Position numbers and translations under genes: made by a program. From contig NZ_LIRF01000008.1 in assembly GCF_001297705.1 (NCBI RefSeq), forward strand, positions 558,001 through 622,000: a stretch of 64,000 bases of DNA, given 5' to 3'. The notes below the pieces were generated by a model that was not told the DNA's origin, ran no database searches, and was given only the letters and a program-made list of their open reading frames with translations. Source of the stretch: Chryseobacterium sp. ERMR1:04 (GTDB lineage: Bacteria > Bacteroidota > Bacteroidia > Flavobacteriales > Weeksellaceae). Shown here piece after piece: positions 44,839-52,829 of this stretch. The first letter of the stretch is position 1; the number at the start of each line of letters is the position of its first letter.

Positions 44839-46065
44839 TTAGTTTATTTGTAGATAAAAATCTTTGCTAACGGGTGGCACATCCAAAGAGCAATTGAGTA
44901 AATCTTCAGTATTTAAATGAAGATATATCATTGTATTTGCAGTACTATTATGCCCTAGAGTTCCTGAAATTACGGGTAATGGCGTTCCTTTTTTAAGAAG
45001 ATTTGTAGCCAAACTGTGCCGCAAGGAATGTGGGCCATGCCTTTTTTTCGCAAATTCAACATTAGATTTTTTAAAATACTTTTCCGTTATTGCTGTCAAA
45101 GTTTGTCCTTCTAAAGGTAAATGTGGAGACTTTCCTTTAAGGAAAATATATTTAGAGAAAGATTTAGGCCTACCGTGCTGAATATAATCTACAATCGCCT
45201 CACCAACATCTATTAACAATGGTAATTCCACTGGTTCTTTGGTTTTAAATTGCTCAAGAGTTATAACATTATTATCCCAATCAATATTAGAAAATTGTAA
45301 AAGCCTTATGTCTGAAGACCTTAAACCTAGACGAGTCGCTAATAAAATTATAGCGTAATCCCTTTTACCTATTGCATATTTCCTATCAATAGATTTCTCT
45401 ATGCACATAACTTCTTCAGGTGTATAGTGAGAAGGTAGTTTTTTATGGGATCTAGTTTTTACATTGGTAAGAATATTTGCTGTCCGAAAATCAATAATTT
45501 TTTTTGAATAAAGATCTGCTAAGACTGATCTTAAAATAGCTGCCACATGCTCTTTATCCTTTTGTAAATAAACAAATTCAAGTATATACTCTGCCGTAAT
45601 ATTATGAAGATTTGAAATCTTATCTTCAACCAATTTTTCACAAAACCGTCTAAGTCCTATATAATAATAATTCCTTGTCAATTGTGACAGACGTCTTTCC
45701 TTTGCATAAGTATTAAGAAAATCAAGCATATAACTTCCTAGATTCCCTGGTAATGGTAAATTATAATCTTTTCTTTTTTTCTTTATAGTCCAATCTCCAT
45801 TTAGTACTGCATTTAAAAGCTCAATATACCATTCATGGTATTCATGTTTAGAATTTTTAATTAATTCACTTTCACCTGGCGATTGTATATATGTCAAATA
45901 TTGTTTCCCTACATTTTCATTATAAAGGAGGGTCGACTTCGATGACATATAGAAGGAAAGTCGATAAAATTCAGACAAAAATTTCTTCTTTAAAGAATTT
46001 GAAAAAGCATTTTCTTCCATGCATTTTTCAAAAAGATTGTGAAGTTCATTTAGTTTTTTTTCCAT
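44839..46065 (-). CDS. Tyrosine recombinase, first gene of the trio (RitA-like)
   Basis: A 408-residue tyrosine recombinase with a longer N-terminal domain. Catalytic residues are intact: Arg in ATRLGLRSSDIRLL, Lys in QFKTKEPVELP, HSLRH, His in LGHNSTAN and Tyr in MIYLHLN. Ten bases separate its stop from the start of the second recombinase. It is the promoter-proximal gene of the trio. No excisionase-like gene was found beside it. Confidence 0.88.
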   Translation of the reverse strand: MEKKLNELHNLFEKCMEENAFSNSLKKKFLSEFYRLSFYMSSKSTLLYNENVGKQYLTYIQSPGESELIKNSKHEYHEWYIELLNAVLNGDWTIKKKRKDYNLPLPGNLGSYMLDFLNTYAKERRLSQLTRNYYYIGLRRFCEKLVEDKISNLHNITAEYILEFVYLQKDKEHVAAILRSVLADLYSKKIIDFRTANILTNVKTRSHKKLPSHYTPEEVMCIEKSIDRKYAIGKRDYAIILLATRLGLRSSDIRLLQFSNIDWDNNVITLEQFKTKEPVELPLLIDVGEAIVDYIQHGRPKSFSKYIFLKGKSPHLPLEGQTLTAITEKYFKKSNVEFAKKRHGPHSLRHSLATNLLKKGTPLPVISGTLGHNSTANTMIYLHLNTEDLLNCSLDVPPVSKDFYLQIN

Positions 46066-46144
46066 ATGTATATAATTTTAAACTTATACAAGCCTTATAT
46101 AGAAAAATAAACTTTCGATGTTACCTATCCTAGTACCCATTGAT

Positions 46145-46178
46145 ATCAATATTTTTGGAAAACTCAAAAAATATTGAT
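46145..46178. repeat. 12-bp inverted repeat upstream of the recombinase trio
   Basis: ATCAATATTTTT (46145-46156) and its reverse complement (46167-46178) are separated by 10 bases. The neighbouring TTGATATCAA-like sequence recalls the attachment-site arms, so a recombinase or regulator binding site is possible. Confidence 0.45.
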
Positions 46179-46209
46179 AATCATAATTTTTTTATTCAGT
46201 AATAAATTT

Positions 46210-46325
46210 TATATTTGCTAAATAAAAATACAGTATAGGGGACAAAAGAAAGCTCTTTTTTCCATATGCTATTATCGAAAATAAAATCCGTAGGTGCTCT
46301 AATACTTGACGGATTTTATTTTATA
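46210..46325 (+). ncRNA. Candidate small RNA with promoter and terminator hairpin
   Basis: A perfect -7 box, TATATTTG at 46210-46217, is followed by about 100 bases without a coding frame. A strong hairpin then closes it: AAAATAAAATCCGT (46278-46291) pairs without mismatch with ACGGATTTTATTTT (46309-46322). In between, AAAAGA and TCTTTT form a smaller hairpin. The unit lies between the recombinase trio and the insertion sequence. No known RNA family is recognised. The remaining sequence from 46066 to 46504 shows no gene. Confidence 0.4.
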
Positions 46326-46496
46326 CAAACATATTAAAAAAATACAAAACTCAACTATTTTTTATTGAAAACAATATTATTCCCAATATATATTGGAAAT
46401 AATTCAAATATTTGGAATATTTAGTGTAATATAAATATTTGGAATGCAAAATTCACATAAGATGCTAATATTAAACATTTTATATAAATTCATTAA

Positions 46497-46504
46497 AAAA
46501 TACA
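46497..46504. repeat. Left 8-bp target-site duplication of the IS
   Basis: AAAATACA directly before the left inverted repeat; the identical octamer follows the right one at 47905-47912. Confidence 0.85.
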
Positions 46505-46554
46505 GGATCAGTTCCAAAACTTGGGGAGAAAATAAAAAATGATATTTTTGTAGT

Positions 46555-46908
46555 ATGTTAAATGATGCCGAACTGCTTAAATTATTTTTACCTGAACTCT
46601 TGATTGAATATTTTGAGATTGTAAAATTTGAAGAGGAAAACAAAATTCTACATATTTACTTTGAAGAAAAAAATACAGTTCCAAAAGAATTTTCTTCGCT
46701 CATATTACAGTCAAAAGGTTTTGTTCCTGAAATTATGGTAGATGATTTTCCTCTCCGCGGAAAAACAGTGAAGCTCCACATCAGACGTAGAAGGTGGACT
46801 GATACTAAAACAGGAAACATCATTCAAAGAGATTGGAATCTTATTGCCAAAGGAACCCGCATGACACAAGATTTTGCAGAGTTCTTAAAAAAAATCAGCA
46901 GATACTAA
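46555..46908 (+). CDS. IS transposase, N-terminal frame
   Basis: A 117-residue protein of the ISAon1-type transposase N-terminal region. It ends at a run of eight A residues (46887-46894) and a stop soon after. The second transposase frame lies one base ahead, and its open frame begins just before this run. Read through with one base skipped, the two frames make a single transposase of about 441 residues. The N-terminal part is expected to help bind the element's ends. Confidence 0.8.
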   Translation: MLNDAELLKLFLPELLIEYFEIVKFEEENKILHIYFEEKNTVPKEFSSLILQSKGFVPEIMVDDFPLRGKTVKLHIRRRRWTDTKTGNIIQRDWNLIAKGTRMTQDFAEFLKKISRY

Positions 46909-46936
46909 AGCGCTTCCCTGTAAAACCATTGGTGAG

Positions 46937-47881
46937 ATGTACGGCGTAGATGGTAGAAAATTCCAAAGACAGTACAAACAAAGCATCAGTAATTTTAAAG
47001 ATTGGGAACAAAAATCGCATGCAGAAGATTGGATTCTCTACCCTGAAAACCTCTCCGAGCAGCTTTCCTTGGACGAAGTTGCCCTTTCTGATGGAGAACT
47101 GTACAGTGTTCTCACTTCCAAAAAAGCAAAAGGCAAAAAAGGTTCTCTTGTAGCTGTAATCAAAGGTACAAAAAGCAATATCATAGCTGAATATATTTTA
47201 AAAATCAGCAGAAGGTCGAGAATGAGAGTGAAAGAAATAACACTCGATATGGCTGGTTCTATGAAACTCATCGCCAAAAGATGTTTCCCCAAAGCAATAC
47301 AGGTTATCGACCGTTTCCATGTTCAGAAATTAGCCATAGAAGCGTTGCAGGACATCAGGGTAAGCCATCGTTGGGAAGCTATTGAACAAGAAAATAATCT
47401 TTTGTTGGAAGCAAAGCAAAAGAAAGAAAATCTCCAAATTGAAATTTTCCTAAACGGTGACACTCGAAAGCAACTTTTGGCAAGAAGTAGATATTTACTT
47501 TATAAAACCAGAGAAAAGTGGACTCCATCACAAAAACAGAGGGCGAAAATCTTGTTCTCAGAGTATCCAGATTTAGAAAAAGCGTACAATTTATCAGATG
47601 GGCTCAGGAAAATCTATAATCAAAACATTGAAAAACCAGTAGCCATGTTAAAGTTAGCCCATTGGTTTAAAGATGTGGAAGAATCCGGATTTAAATCCTT
47701 CAATACCTTAACTAGGACAATTATATTAAACTATGATGGTATTCTCAATTATTTTAATGCTCGTAGCACGAATGCTGCAGCTGAGTCTTTCAATGCCAAA
47801 ATAAAAAACTTCAGATTACAACTTAGAGGTGTGCGAGATAAATCGTTTTTCCTATTTAGATTATCTAAACTTTTTGCCTAG
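46937..47881 (+). CDS. IS transposase, catalytic frame (DDE_Tnp_ISL3-type)
   Basis: A 314-residue catalytic part. The DDE residues are likely Asp in LSLDEVALSDGE, Asp in VIDRFHVQKLA and Glu in TNAAAESFNAKIK, all in ISL3-like contexts. The frame is already open from 46889, before the listed ATG, and fits fusion to the upstream frame at the A8 run. The stop codon abuts the right inverted repeat. The enzyme cuts and inserts the element. Confidence 0.85.
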   Translation: MYGVDGRKFQRQYKQSISNFKDWEQKSHAEDWILYPENLSEQLSLDEVALSDGELYSVLTSKKAKGKKGSLVAVIKGTKSNIIAEYILKISRRSRMRVKEITLDMAGSMKLIAKRCFPKAIQVIDRFHVQKLAIEALQDIRVSHRWEAIEQENNLLLEAKQKKENLQIEIFLNGDTRKQLLARSRYLLYKTREKWTPSQKQRAKILFSEYPDLEKAYNLSDGLRKIYNQNIEKPVAMLKLAHWFKDVEESGFKSFNTLTRTIILNYDGILNYFNARSTNAAAESFNAKIKNFRLQLRGVRDKSFFLFRLSKLFA

Positions 47882-47912
47882 TCCCCAACTTTTGGTATTG
47901 ATCCAAAATACA

Positions 47913-48261
47913 CCTGTGAGCAGTTATTAAATTTTCATACTAATAATGCTTTTTTAATTGATTAATAAATTTCTTATTATTACAAATAACAAAAAAAACA
48001 CTTATTAAACAATATAAAAAAGAGAGCTCTATGGTTACAGATTTTTTAGACGTTAAAGAAATACTCAAAAAATATTTATTCTAATAAAGCCTACCGCTAA
48101 TTTCAGACGAGAAAACCAATCTAGTTGTATATTGTATACAAAAGGAAAAAGCCTAATGCTACATGTTTTATCCTGAATTAGATTATATTTATTTATATTT
48201 TTTTTAGATATTCATTTTACAATAATACCCACTATATTGTTTATCTATTTTTGATTTTTAT
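47913..48261. other. AT-rich stretch without a supported gene
   Basis: About 350 very AT-rich bases between the IS and the promoter of the structured leader. A 17-codon frame starts at about 48030 but is too short to support. I see no tRNA, terminator or clear repeat. Confidence 0.5.
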
Positions 48262-48269
48262 TATATTTG
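48262..48269 (+). promoter_or_regulatory. -7 box of the structured leader
   Basis: TATATTTG matches TAnnTTTG; transcription would begin near 48275, just before the structured element at 48291-48446. Confidence 0.5.
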
Positions 48270-48290
48270 CTACAAATTAAAATAACGTCA

Positions 48291-48446
48291 AGCGTAAGCT
48301 ATCGTTTTGGTACATAAAGCCGCGAACTTTAAAATGATAACCAAAAATGATAGACTTACGCCCATGCTTATACGGCGTGGGCTAAGTCTTTCTGGTTATC
48401 GGGTACTTCGCGGCACCTATGTACGGATTGATATTAGTTCCACGCT
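48291..48446 (+). ncRNA. Highly structured leader or non-coding RNA with two alternative folds
   Basis: In fold one, outer AGCGT/ACGCT closes a long nested hairpin: GTACATA with TATGTAC (48310 and 48418), GCCGCGAA with TTCGCGGC (48319 and 48407), GATAACCA with TGGTTATC (48336 and 48393), AGACTTA with TAAGTCT (48352 and 48383), GCCCA with TGGGC (48360 and 48378). In fold two, GCGTAAG-CTATC-TTTTGGT (48292-48311) pairs almost perfectly with 48340-48361. The two folds exclude each other. It follows a -7 box and ends 16 bases before a small membrane-protein gene. It matches no RNA family I recognise. Confidence 0.6.
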
Positions 48447-48462
48447 CTTTTATTAAATAAGC

Positions 48463-48678
48463 ATGATACAAATTTTGACCATAACTACACAACAAGAACA
48501 AGGTGGAGCATTATTTCTTAAAATAATTTTGTTTATCTATTTCATTCCTTCAATGATAGCGCTACTTCGTCTTCCAAAACTAAAATTTAAATTTCTGATT
48601 GTTTTATTAATTAATGTATTCTTTGGATGGACTGTATATGGATGGTGGCTATCATTTATAAAAGCTGTTTCTTCTTAG
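48463..48678 (+). CDS. Small membrane protein, superinfection-immunity-like
   Basis: A 71-residue protein with two hydrophobic helices. The stretch IYFIPSMIALLRLPKLKF followed by NVFFGWTVYGWWLSFI fits the small superinfection-immunity family (Imm_superinfect), in which the P-x-x-I-A-L-L-R and N-x-x-x-G-W-T-x-x-G-W motifs are typical; T4 Imm blocks DNA injection by later phages. Bacterial members are widespread and mostly uncharacterised. It lies directly behind the structured leader and before another small gene. Confidence 0.65.
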   Translation: MIQILTITTQQEQGGALFLKIILFIYFIPSMIALLRLPKLKFKFLIVLLINVFFGWTVYGWWLSFIKAVSS

Positions 48679-48711
48679 AAATCATATTATGTAAATGATT
48701 TATTAAATTAT

Positions 48712-49095
48712 ATGTTAGAAAATGATGAAACACAGATAAGTTTACTAATGCAAGATATAGTTAACCTTATTAATGAAAAATCAGAGCAAGTTGATTATAG
48801 TAAAAAGTCAGAGCAAGCAATAATGCTACAAGTTATAATCTGTTTAGATGAGCTACATGCATTTCAGAATACAAGAATACTTATAAATGCATTATATAGA
48901 TTAAGGGCATTAGATTACAGATGGATCCGATTTAAAAATGAAAATAAATCTTATGGTGAGAGCCTTTTAAATTTTATAGATATAATCGTATTTTCAAAAG
49001 AGAAATTACGATTCGAAATATCATATTTTTTTCTTTCTGAATTAAAAAAAGTTAATTTTAATCTAGAACTCTATATACCCCAAAATCACTTGTAA
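48712..49095 (+). CDS. Hypothetical protein, island cargo
   Basis: A 127-residue, mostly helical soluble protein, acidic at the N-terminus and Lys-rich later. I recognise no domain or motif. It starts 33 bases after the small membrane protein gene with no promoter between, so the two are probably co-transcribed from the structured leader. AT-rich codon use suits the rest of the island. Confidence 0.6.
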   Translation: MLENDETQISLLMQDIVNLINEKSEQVDYSKKSEQAIMLQVIICLDELHAFQNTRILINALYRLRALDYRWIRFKNENKSYGESLLNFIDIIVFSKEKLRFEISYFFLSELKKVNFNLELYIPQNHL

Positions 49096-49258
49096 TCTAT
49101 AAATTATATGCGTAAAATCATTCAGGAACTGGAGTTAAAACTTTTTTTGTAAACTTTTCATTTTTTAATTCCGAATATTTAATGCGAAAGCAATTTTTCA
49201 GGAATAATTATACCTATTATTTTAAAAGTAAGAAAATTATCTTTATTAAAGAAAAATA

Positions 49259-49288
49259 AAATCCTAACATGAAAAAAGTTAGGATTTA
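49259..49288 (+). terminator. Terminator-like hairpin after the small-gene pair
   Basis: AAATCCTAAC pairs with GTTAGGATTT around a 9-base A-rich loop. Confidence 0.6.
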
Positions 49289-49388
49289 TTAAAATTATCC
49301 TTCGCCGTGTGAGATCTGATTGATTATTATTAATTTTTAAGCTTATCGAAACCGCATTAAAAATTAATATTTCGCTTTGCAGAAAAGA

Positions 49389-49457
49389 TTAACTGTGAAG
49401 AATAGCTATTAGAGACATTACTGATAGTAGAGAGAGACCTTTCTTCTTATTTGCCAT
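49389..49457 (-). CDS. Possible 22-residue basic-hydrophobic peptide
   Basis: ATG at 49457 opens a 22-codon frame beginning MANKKKGLSLLSVM and ending in a short hydrophobic stretch. A purine-rich AAGGAAA lies upstream, and a 12-bp inverted repeat follows the stop. The Lys-then-hydrophobic pattern is like small membrane-active or toxin-type peptides, but a frame this short can arise by chance. Confidence 0.22.
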   Translation of the reverse strand: MANKKKGLSLLSVMSLIAILHS

Positions 49458-49673
49458 ACTTAAAATTTCCTTTTTTTGCGTTTTCGAAGCATTAAGCTTT
49501 AAAAATCAACCAATTAAACTAATTAATTTACTCCTCTAAGTAAATATATGACCCTATTCTTTTAAAAATTTTACTCAGCAAAATACTTCCTTCAAAACAT
49601 AACACATCTCCTCTGATTAAAATAAGGCATCATTCCGAAAAGATTTTCATATTCTCTATAAACCATCTATCAA

Positions 49674-52600
49674 TTATTTAACATGAGTCGCTTTACCAAA
49701 ACTTTGAATTTCGTAATAACGAACGTTAAAAGCATCTGACGGCATTTTATTTCGCATAAGTTTGTAGAAATTTTCGTCATGTGAAGAAATTACAATTTGC
49801 CTGTTATACTTAGTTATCATTGTTCGAATAAGATCAATAAAGGAAAGTATATTAATATCACTTAGGTTTTGAATCGGATCGTCCATAAAAATTGTATCTA
49901 TCTCATCATTTCGTGTTTCAAATGCTTTGGCCAAAAATATACTCAAAGATAAAACGTTTAGCTGACCAGCACTTAAATATAAAGAAGGGTCTAATTCTTC
50001 GTCATTACTTATAGCTTTAATATCCAAAATAGGTCCTTTTTCGGTAATTTTAGGACTAATTTTTATTTGGTTAAGATTTGGGTGAGGCTCAATTCTAGAA
50101 TATATCTGATTAATCACCTCTTGATTAAAGTATTTATTGATTTCCCCATTAATGTAAGTTTCAGAAGTTTTTCTGGCCTCTATGACTTTGTCGAGTGAGT
50201 CGTCTAATGGTCTAATCTGCAATTCCCATTTTTCTACATCTTTTTCTAGTGTGTTTTTCAAAACATTGTTTTCTATAACCTTCAGACTCACCGACAAATT
50301 CTCAAGGTCCTTAACTTCTGCTATCAAATTTTGGTGATAGAGTTTAAGTCCCTCTATTTCTCTTTGGAAAAACTCTTCTGACGGATCTTCATCTTTAGAA
50401 AACTGTCTGAACTGATTGATATAAGTTGAAGTCTTTTGCTGAACATCATTGATATCGTTCTTCTTAGCAATTTTTAAGCCAGGAATTTCAGCCTCATTGA
50501 ACTGAATGGAAAATGAACCTATATCACTTTTAATCTCTGCAATCTTTGCTTCATTTCCCGATTTTTCCGTGCTGGCAGAGGTCAATTGATGTTTGATTTC
50601 ATCCAACCTACTTTGCAATTCTATTTTATGAAAGCTATCATCGACTAGATTTAATTCTTTCATTATCTGCTCAGCTTCGACTAAAAGTCGGTCAGCGCGA
50701 GAAATTGCGATATTATTTTCAGCAGTTGAAATCCTATTTTTTAAAATCGAAATATTATTTTCAATCGAAGAGATGTTTTGAAATCTATATTTTACAATAT
50801 TTTCCAGTCGTAAAACCCTAAGCCTAATTTTAGAAAGTTTTGATTGCATTTCTGATTTAATTTCATCAAAATCAATAGGGGTGTTTAAGTCAGATTCTGT
50901 AGCGTCAGGTCTAAGTTGCGATAAACTTGTACTAACAGATCGAGTTGAATTCTGAAGGGCACTTTGTACATTTGTAATTTCACTTGAAATTATGTCCCTT
51001 TGCATTTGTAAGTTCGATATCTCATTATTACAAAGCTCAATTGCTTGCTTGATAAAACTTAAAATCTTCCTATTAAACTCACCGATTTTTTCTTGGAGCA
51101 ATATTTCATCTGCCTTTGCTATATCAAGTTGCGATTTTAACGTTATAGTAGTTGTCTTGGCGGTCTTCTGTTCCTCGATTTTTGCTAATAAACTGGAAAC
51201 TTCCTTGAAATCTGTTGCGCATAGTGGACAATGGTTGTCATCCGTTTTTCGAACATAATCCTCTCCCCATTCAATAATTCTGTCTAAAGTTTCGTCTAAA
51301 GTTGCAGAGTTATCTAGATCATTTTGCAATTTGTTAATATTAATCTTATTGGCAATTAACTGTTTATCCAACTGTTTTCTTATTGTAAAATCATCAGACA
51401 GCTTTTCCTGGTCCTCCAATGGTAATGATTCAAAGTCTCCATTTTCAACAATTGATTGCAACAACTGACGAGAAGAAAGTTTTGATGATAAAGCGGATTC
51501 TTTTTCTGTAAGTTGCTCATTAAGTTCTTTAATTTTTATCTTACTTTTTTCAGAATCTGCATTCCAAAATCTATAATTTTCCAGTTCTGTATCCCATTCT
51601 TTCAATTTACGATCAAGTGCATCATGTTGCTGCTCCCATTCTGTTAAAGTCGACTGGAGAGCAAGATTTGACGATTTTGAACTTTCTAATTGATTAAGAT
51701 ATTTATTGATATCTTGACGGAAATCATTAAGAATTTTTTGTTGCTGAGCAATATTTTTATAGATAGTATCAACATCACCGACAAGTGCCAATAAGCGGGA
51801 TATTTTTTGTTCAGAATTAGAAATACTTAAAAATTTTATCTCAAGAGAATTTACGGAAGTATTATAAGTATTAAGATCGGTATACAATTTTTCCAATTTG
51901 GAAAGCTTATTGTAATCTTCGGTTAAGATGGGGTAAGCTTTTAACCATAGAAGATAGTCCTGTAATGATTTTTGTAGTGCTTGCAGTAAAGATATTTGTG
52001 CGAATGCATGCTGTTCGATAAGTTTGGCTCTTTCAATATAGGTTTGTGTCGTACTAAGAATAACTTGATAAGTTTCTTTATTGACATTCGCTACCAAAGC
52101 CTCCATTTTAAATTCGGTTGAACTTTTCTCAGCCAGTTTCTGAATTGCGGTATTAATTGGCTCAATCTGATCCCCGGCATTTAAAAAATCTTTAATTTGC
52201 TTATTCGCGCTCGCTATATTTGTGTTAATTTCATCTTTTTCAAGCGCCAACATACTGATATAACTGTCAATCTTTTTAAGAATGGAAAGAGCATTTTCAC
52301 CTTCTGGCCAAAAGTTTTGCAATTGAAAAAATCGTTCATCAGGTTTAGTATGACGTAAAAATTCGTCAATTTGATCCTGCGTCAGTATATTGGTTTTAAC
52401 CAACCTATCGAGAACATCTTGCTTAAAATCCGACTTTAGGCTACTCACAGTCCGGTAGTCATATTTGTATTCAAACTTTTTTGCTTTTCTCTCTGTAGCT
52501 GTTCGTTCTATTACTTTATCGTCAGTAGTCTGAATCTTAACCGTACCGCTTTTCCCATTTTTATAACTTTGTCTATTTGTGAGCAAAATTTTGTCTCCAC

Positions 52601-52829
52601 TTGAATAGTCCCTACGATTAATTTCCTGTCCGAGTATATCCGATTCAAAACGTCTTAACTTACTGGAATAGCACCATTCCACGGCATCAAAGAAAGATGT
52701 TTTACCAAAGCCGTTTGGCGCATAAATCACCATTAGATTTGAAAGTGAGTCACCATTAATGAAGCTGAAATTCTGTTCTTCGTTATAAATTCGAAAATCA
52801 TTAATTTTAATATCTTTAATCTTGCTCAT
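49674..52829 (-). CDS. SMC/Rad50-like ATPase of an ABC-three-component-type system
   Basis: A 1051-residue ATPase. Walker A is APNGFGKTS (residues 37-45). Two long coiled-coil arms flank a zinc-hook-like CPLC motif near residue 534, as in Rad50. The C-terminal head has the signature YLSAGQLNVLSLS near 950 and Walker B TIFMDDP near 980, followed by a switch His (VISSHDENF). Such ATPases sense or move along DNA. It overlaps the middle-component gene by 14 bases and is the last gene of the four-gene operon. Rad50/SbcC itself is unlikely, as no Mre11/SbcD partner is present. Confidence 0.85.
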   Translation of the reverse strand: MSKIKDIKINDFRIYNEEQNFSFINGDSLSNLMVIYAPNGFGKTSFFDAVEWCYSSKLRRFESDILGQEINRRDYSSGDKILLTNRQSYKNGKSGTVKIQTTDDKVIERTATERKAKKFEYKYDYRTVSSLKSDFKQDVLDRLVKTNILTQDQIDEFLRHTKPDERFFQLQNFWPEGENALSILKKIDSYISMLALEKDEINTNIASANKQIKDFLNAGDQIEPINTAIQKLAEKSSTEFKMEALVANVNKETYQVILSTTQTYIERAKLIEQHAFAQISLLQALQKSLQDYLLWLKAYPILTEDYNKLSKLEKLYTDLNTYNTSVNSLEIKFLSISNSEQKISRLLALVGDVDTIYKNIAQQQKILNDFRQDINKYLNQLESSKSSNLALQSTLTEWEQQHDALDRKLKEWDTELENYRFWNADSEKSKIKIKELNEQLTEKESALSSKLSSRQLLQSIVENGDFESLPLEDQEKLSDDFTIRKQLDKQLIANKININKLQNDLDNSATLDETLDRIIEWGEDYVRKTDDNHCPLCATDFKEVSSLLAKIEEQKTAKTTTITLKSQLDIAKADEILLQEKIGEFNRKILSFIKQAIELCNNEISNLQMQRDIISSEITNVQSALQNSTRSVSTSLSQLRPDATESDLNTPIDFDEIKSEMQSKLSKIRLRVLRLENIVKYRFQNISSIENNISILKNRISTAENNIAISRADRLLVEAEQIMKELNLVDDSFHKIELQSRLDEIKHQLTSASTEKSGNEAKIAEIKSDIGSFSIQFNEAEIPGLKIAKKNDINDVQQKTSTYINQFRQFSKDEDPSEEFFQREIEGLKLYHQNLIAEVKDLENLSVSLKVIENNVLKNTLEKDVEKWELQIRPLDDSLDKVIEARKTSETYINGEINKYFNQEVINQIYSRIEPHPNLNQIKISPKITEKGPILDIKAISNDEELDPSLYLSAGQLNVLSLSIFLAKAFETRNDEIDTIFMDDPIQNLSDINILSFIDLIRTMITKYNRQIVISSHDENFYKLMRNKMPSDAFNVRYYEIQSFGKATHVK

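Larger units (their letters stand above)
46505..47904 (+). mobile_element. Complete 1,400-bp insertion sequence, ISL3-like (ISAon1-type)
   Basis: The ends are 23-bp imperfect inverted repeats (46505-46527 and 47882-47904; 20 of 23 match), each beginning GGATCA from outside and ending TTGGGGA. An 8-bp duplication (AAAATACA) flanks the element, the size expected of the ISL3 group. It contains a two-frame DDE transposase. The exact target duplication implies a direct transposition into the island with no later rearrangement. Confidence 0.9.
49096..49673. other. 578-bp intergenic region with hairpins and one tiny frame
   Basis: Holds a terminator-like hairpin (49259-49288), a 12-bp inverted repeat (ATTAATTTTTAA at 49329-49340 with its complement at 49357-49368) and a 22-codon minus-strand frame (49389-49457). 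Beyond these I see no gene. Confidence 0.5.

Noticed and set aside
46404..46643. 79-residue minus-strand frame over the IS left end
   Set aside because: Crosses the IS border and inverted repeat, so it can only have arisen by the insertion.
48291..48446. Retron msr/msd reading of the structured element
   Set aside because: No reverse transcriptase gene is encoded nearby on either strand; the closing repeat is only 5 bp.
48291..48446. Integron attC-site reading of the long imperfect hairpin
   Set aside because: The RYYYAAC/GTTRRRY core pair is absent and no IntI-type integrase or cassette array is seen.
49674..52829. Housekeeping SbcC/Rad50 identification
   Set aside because: No SbcD/Mre11 gene adjoins it; instead it overlaps a middle-component and protease gene inside a mobile island.
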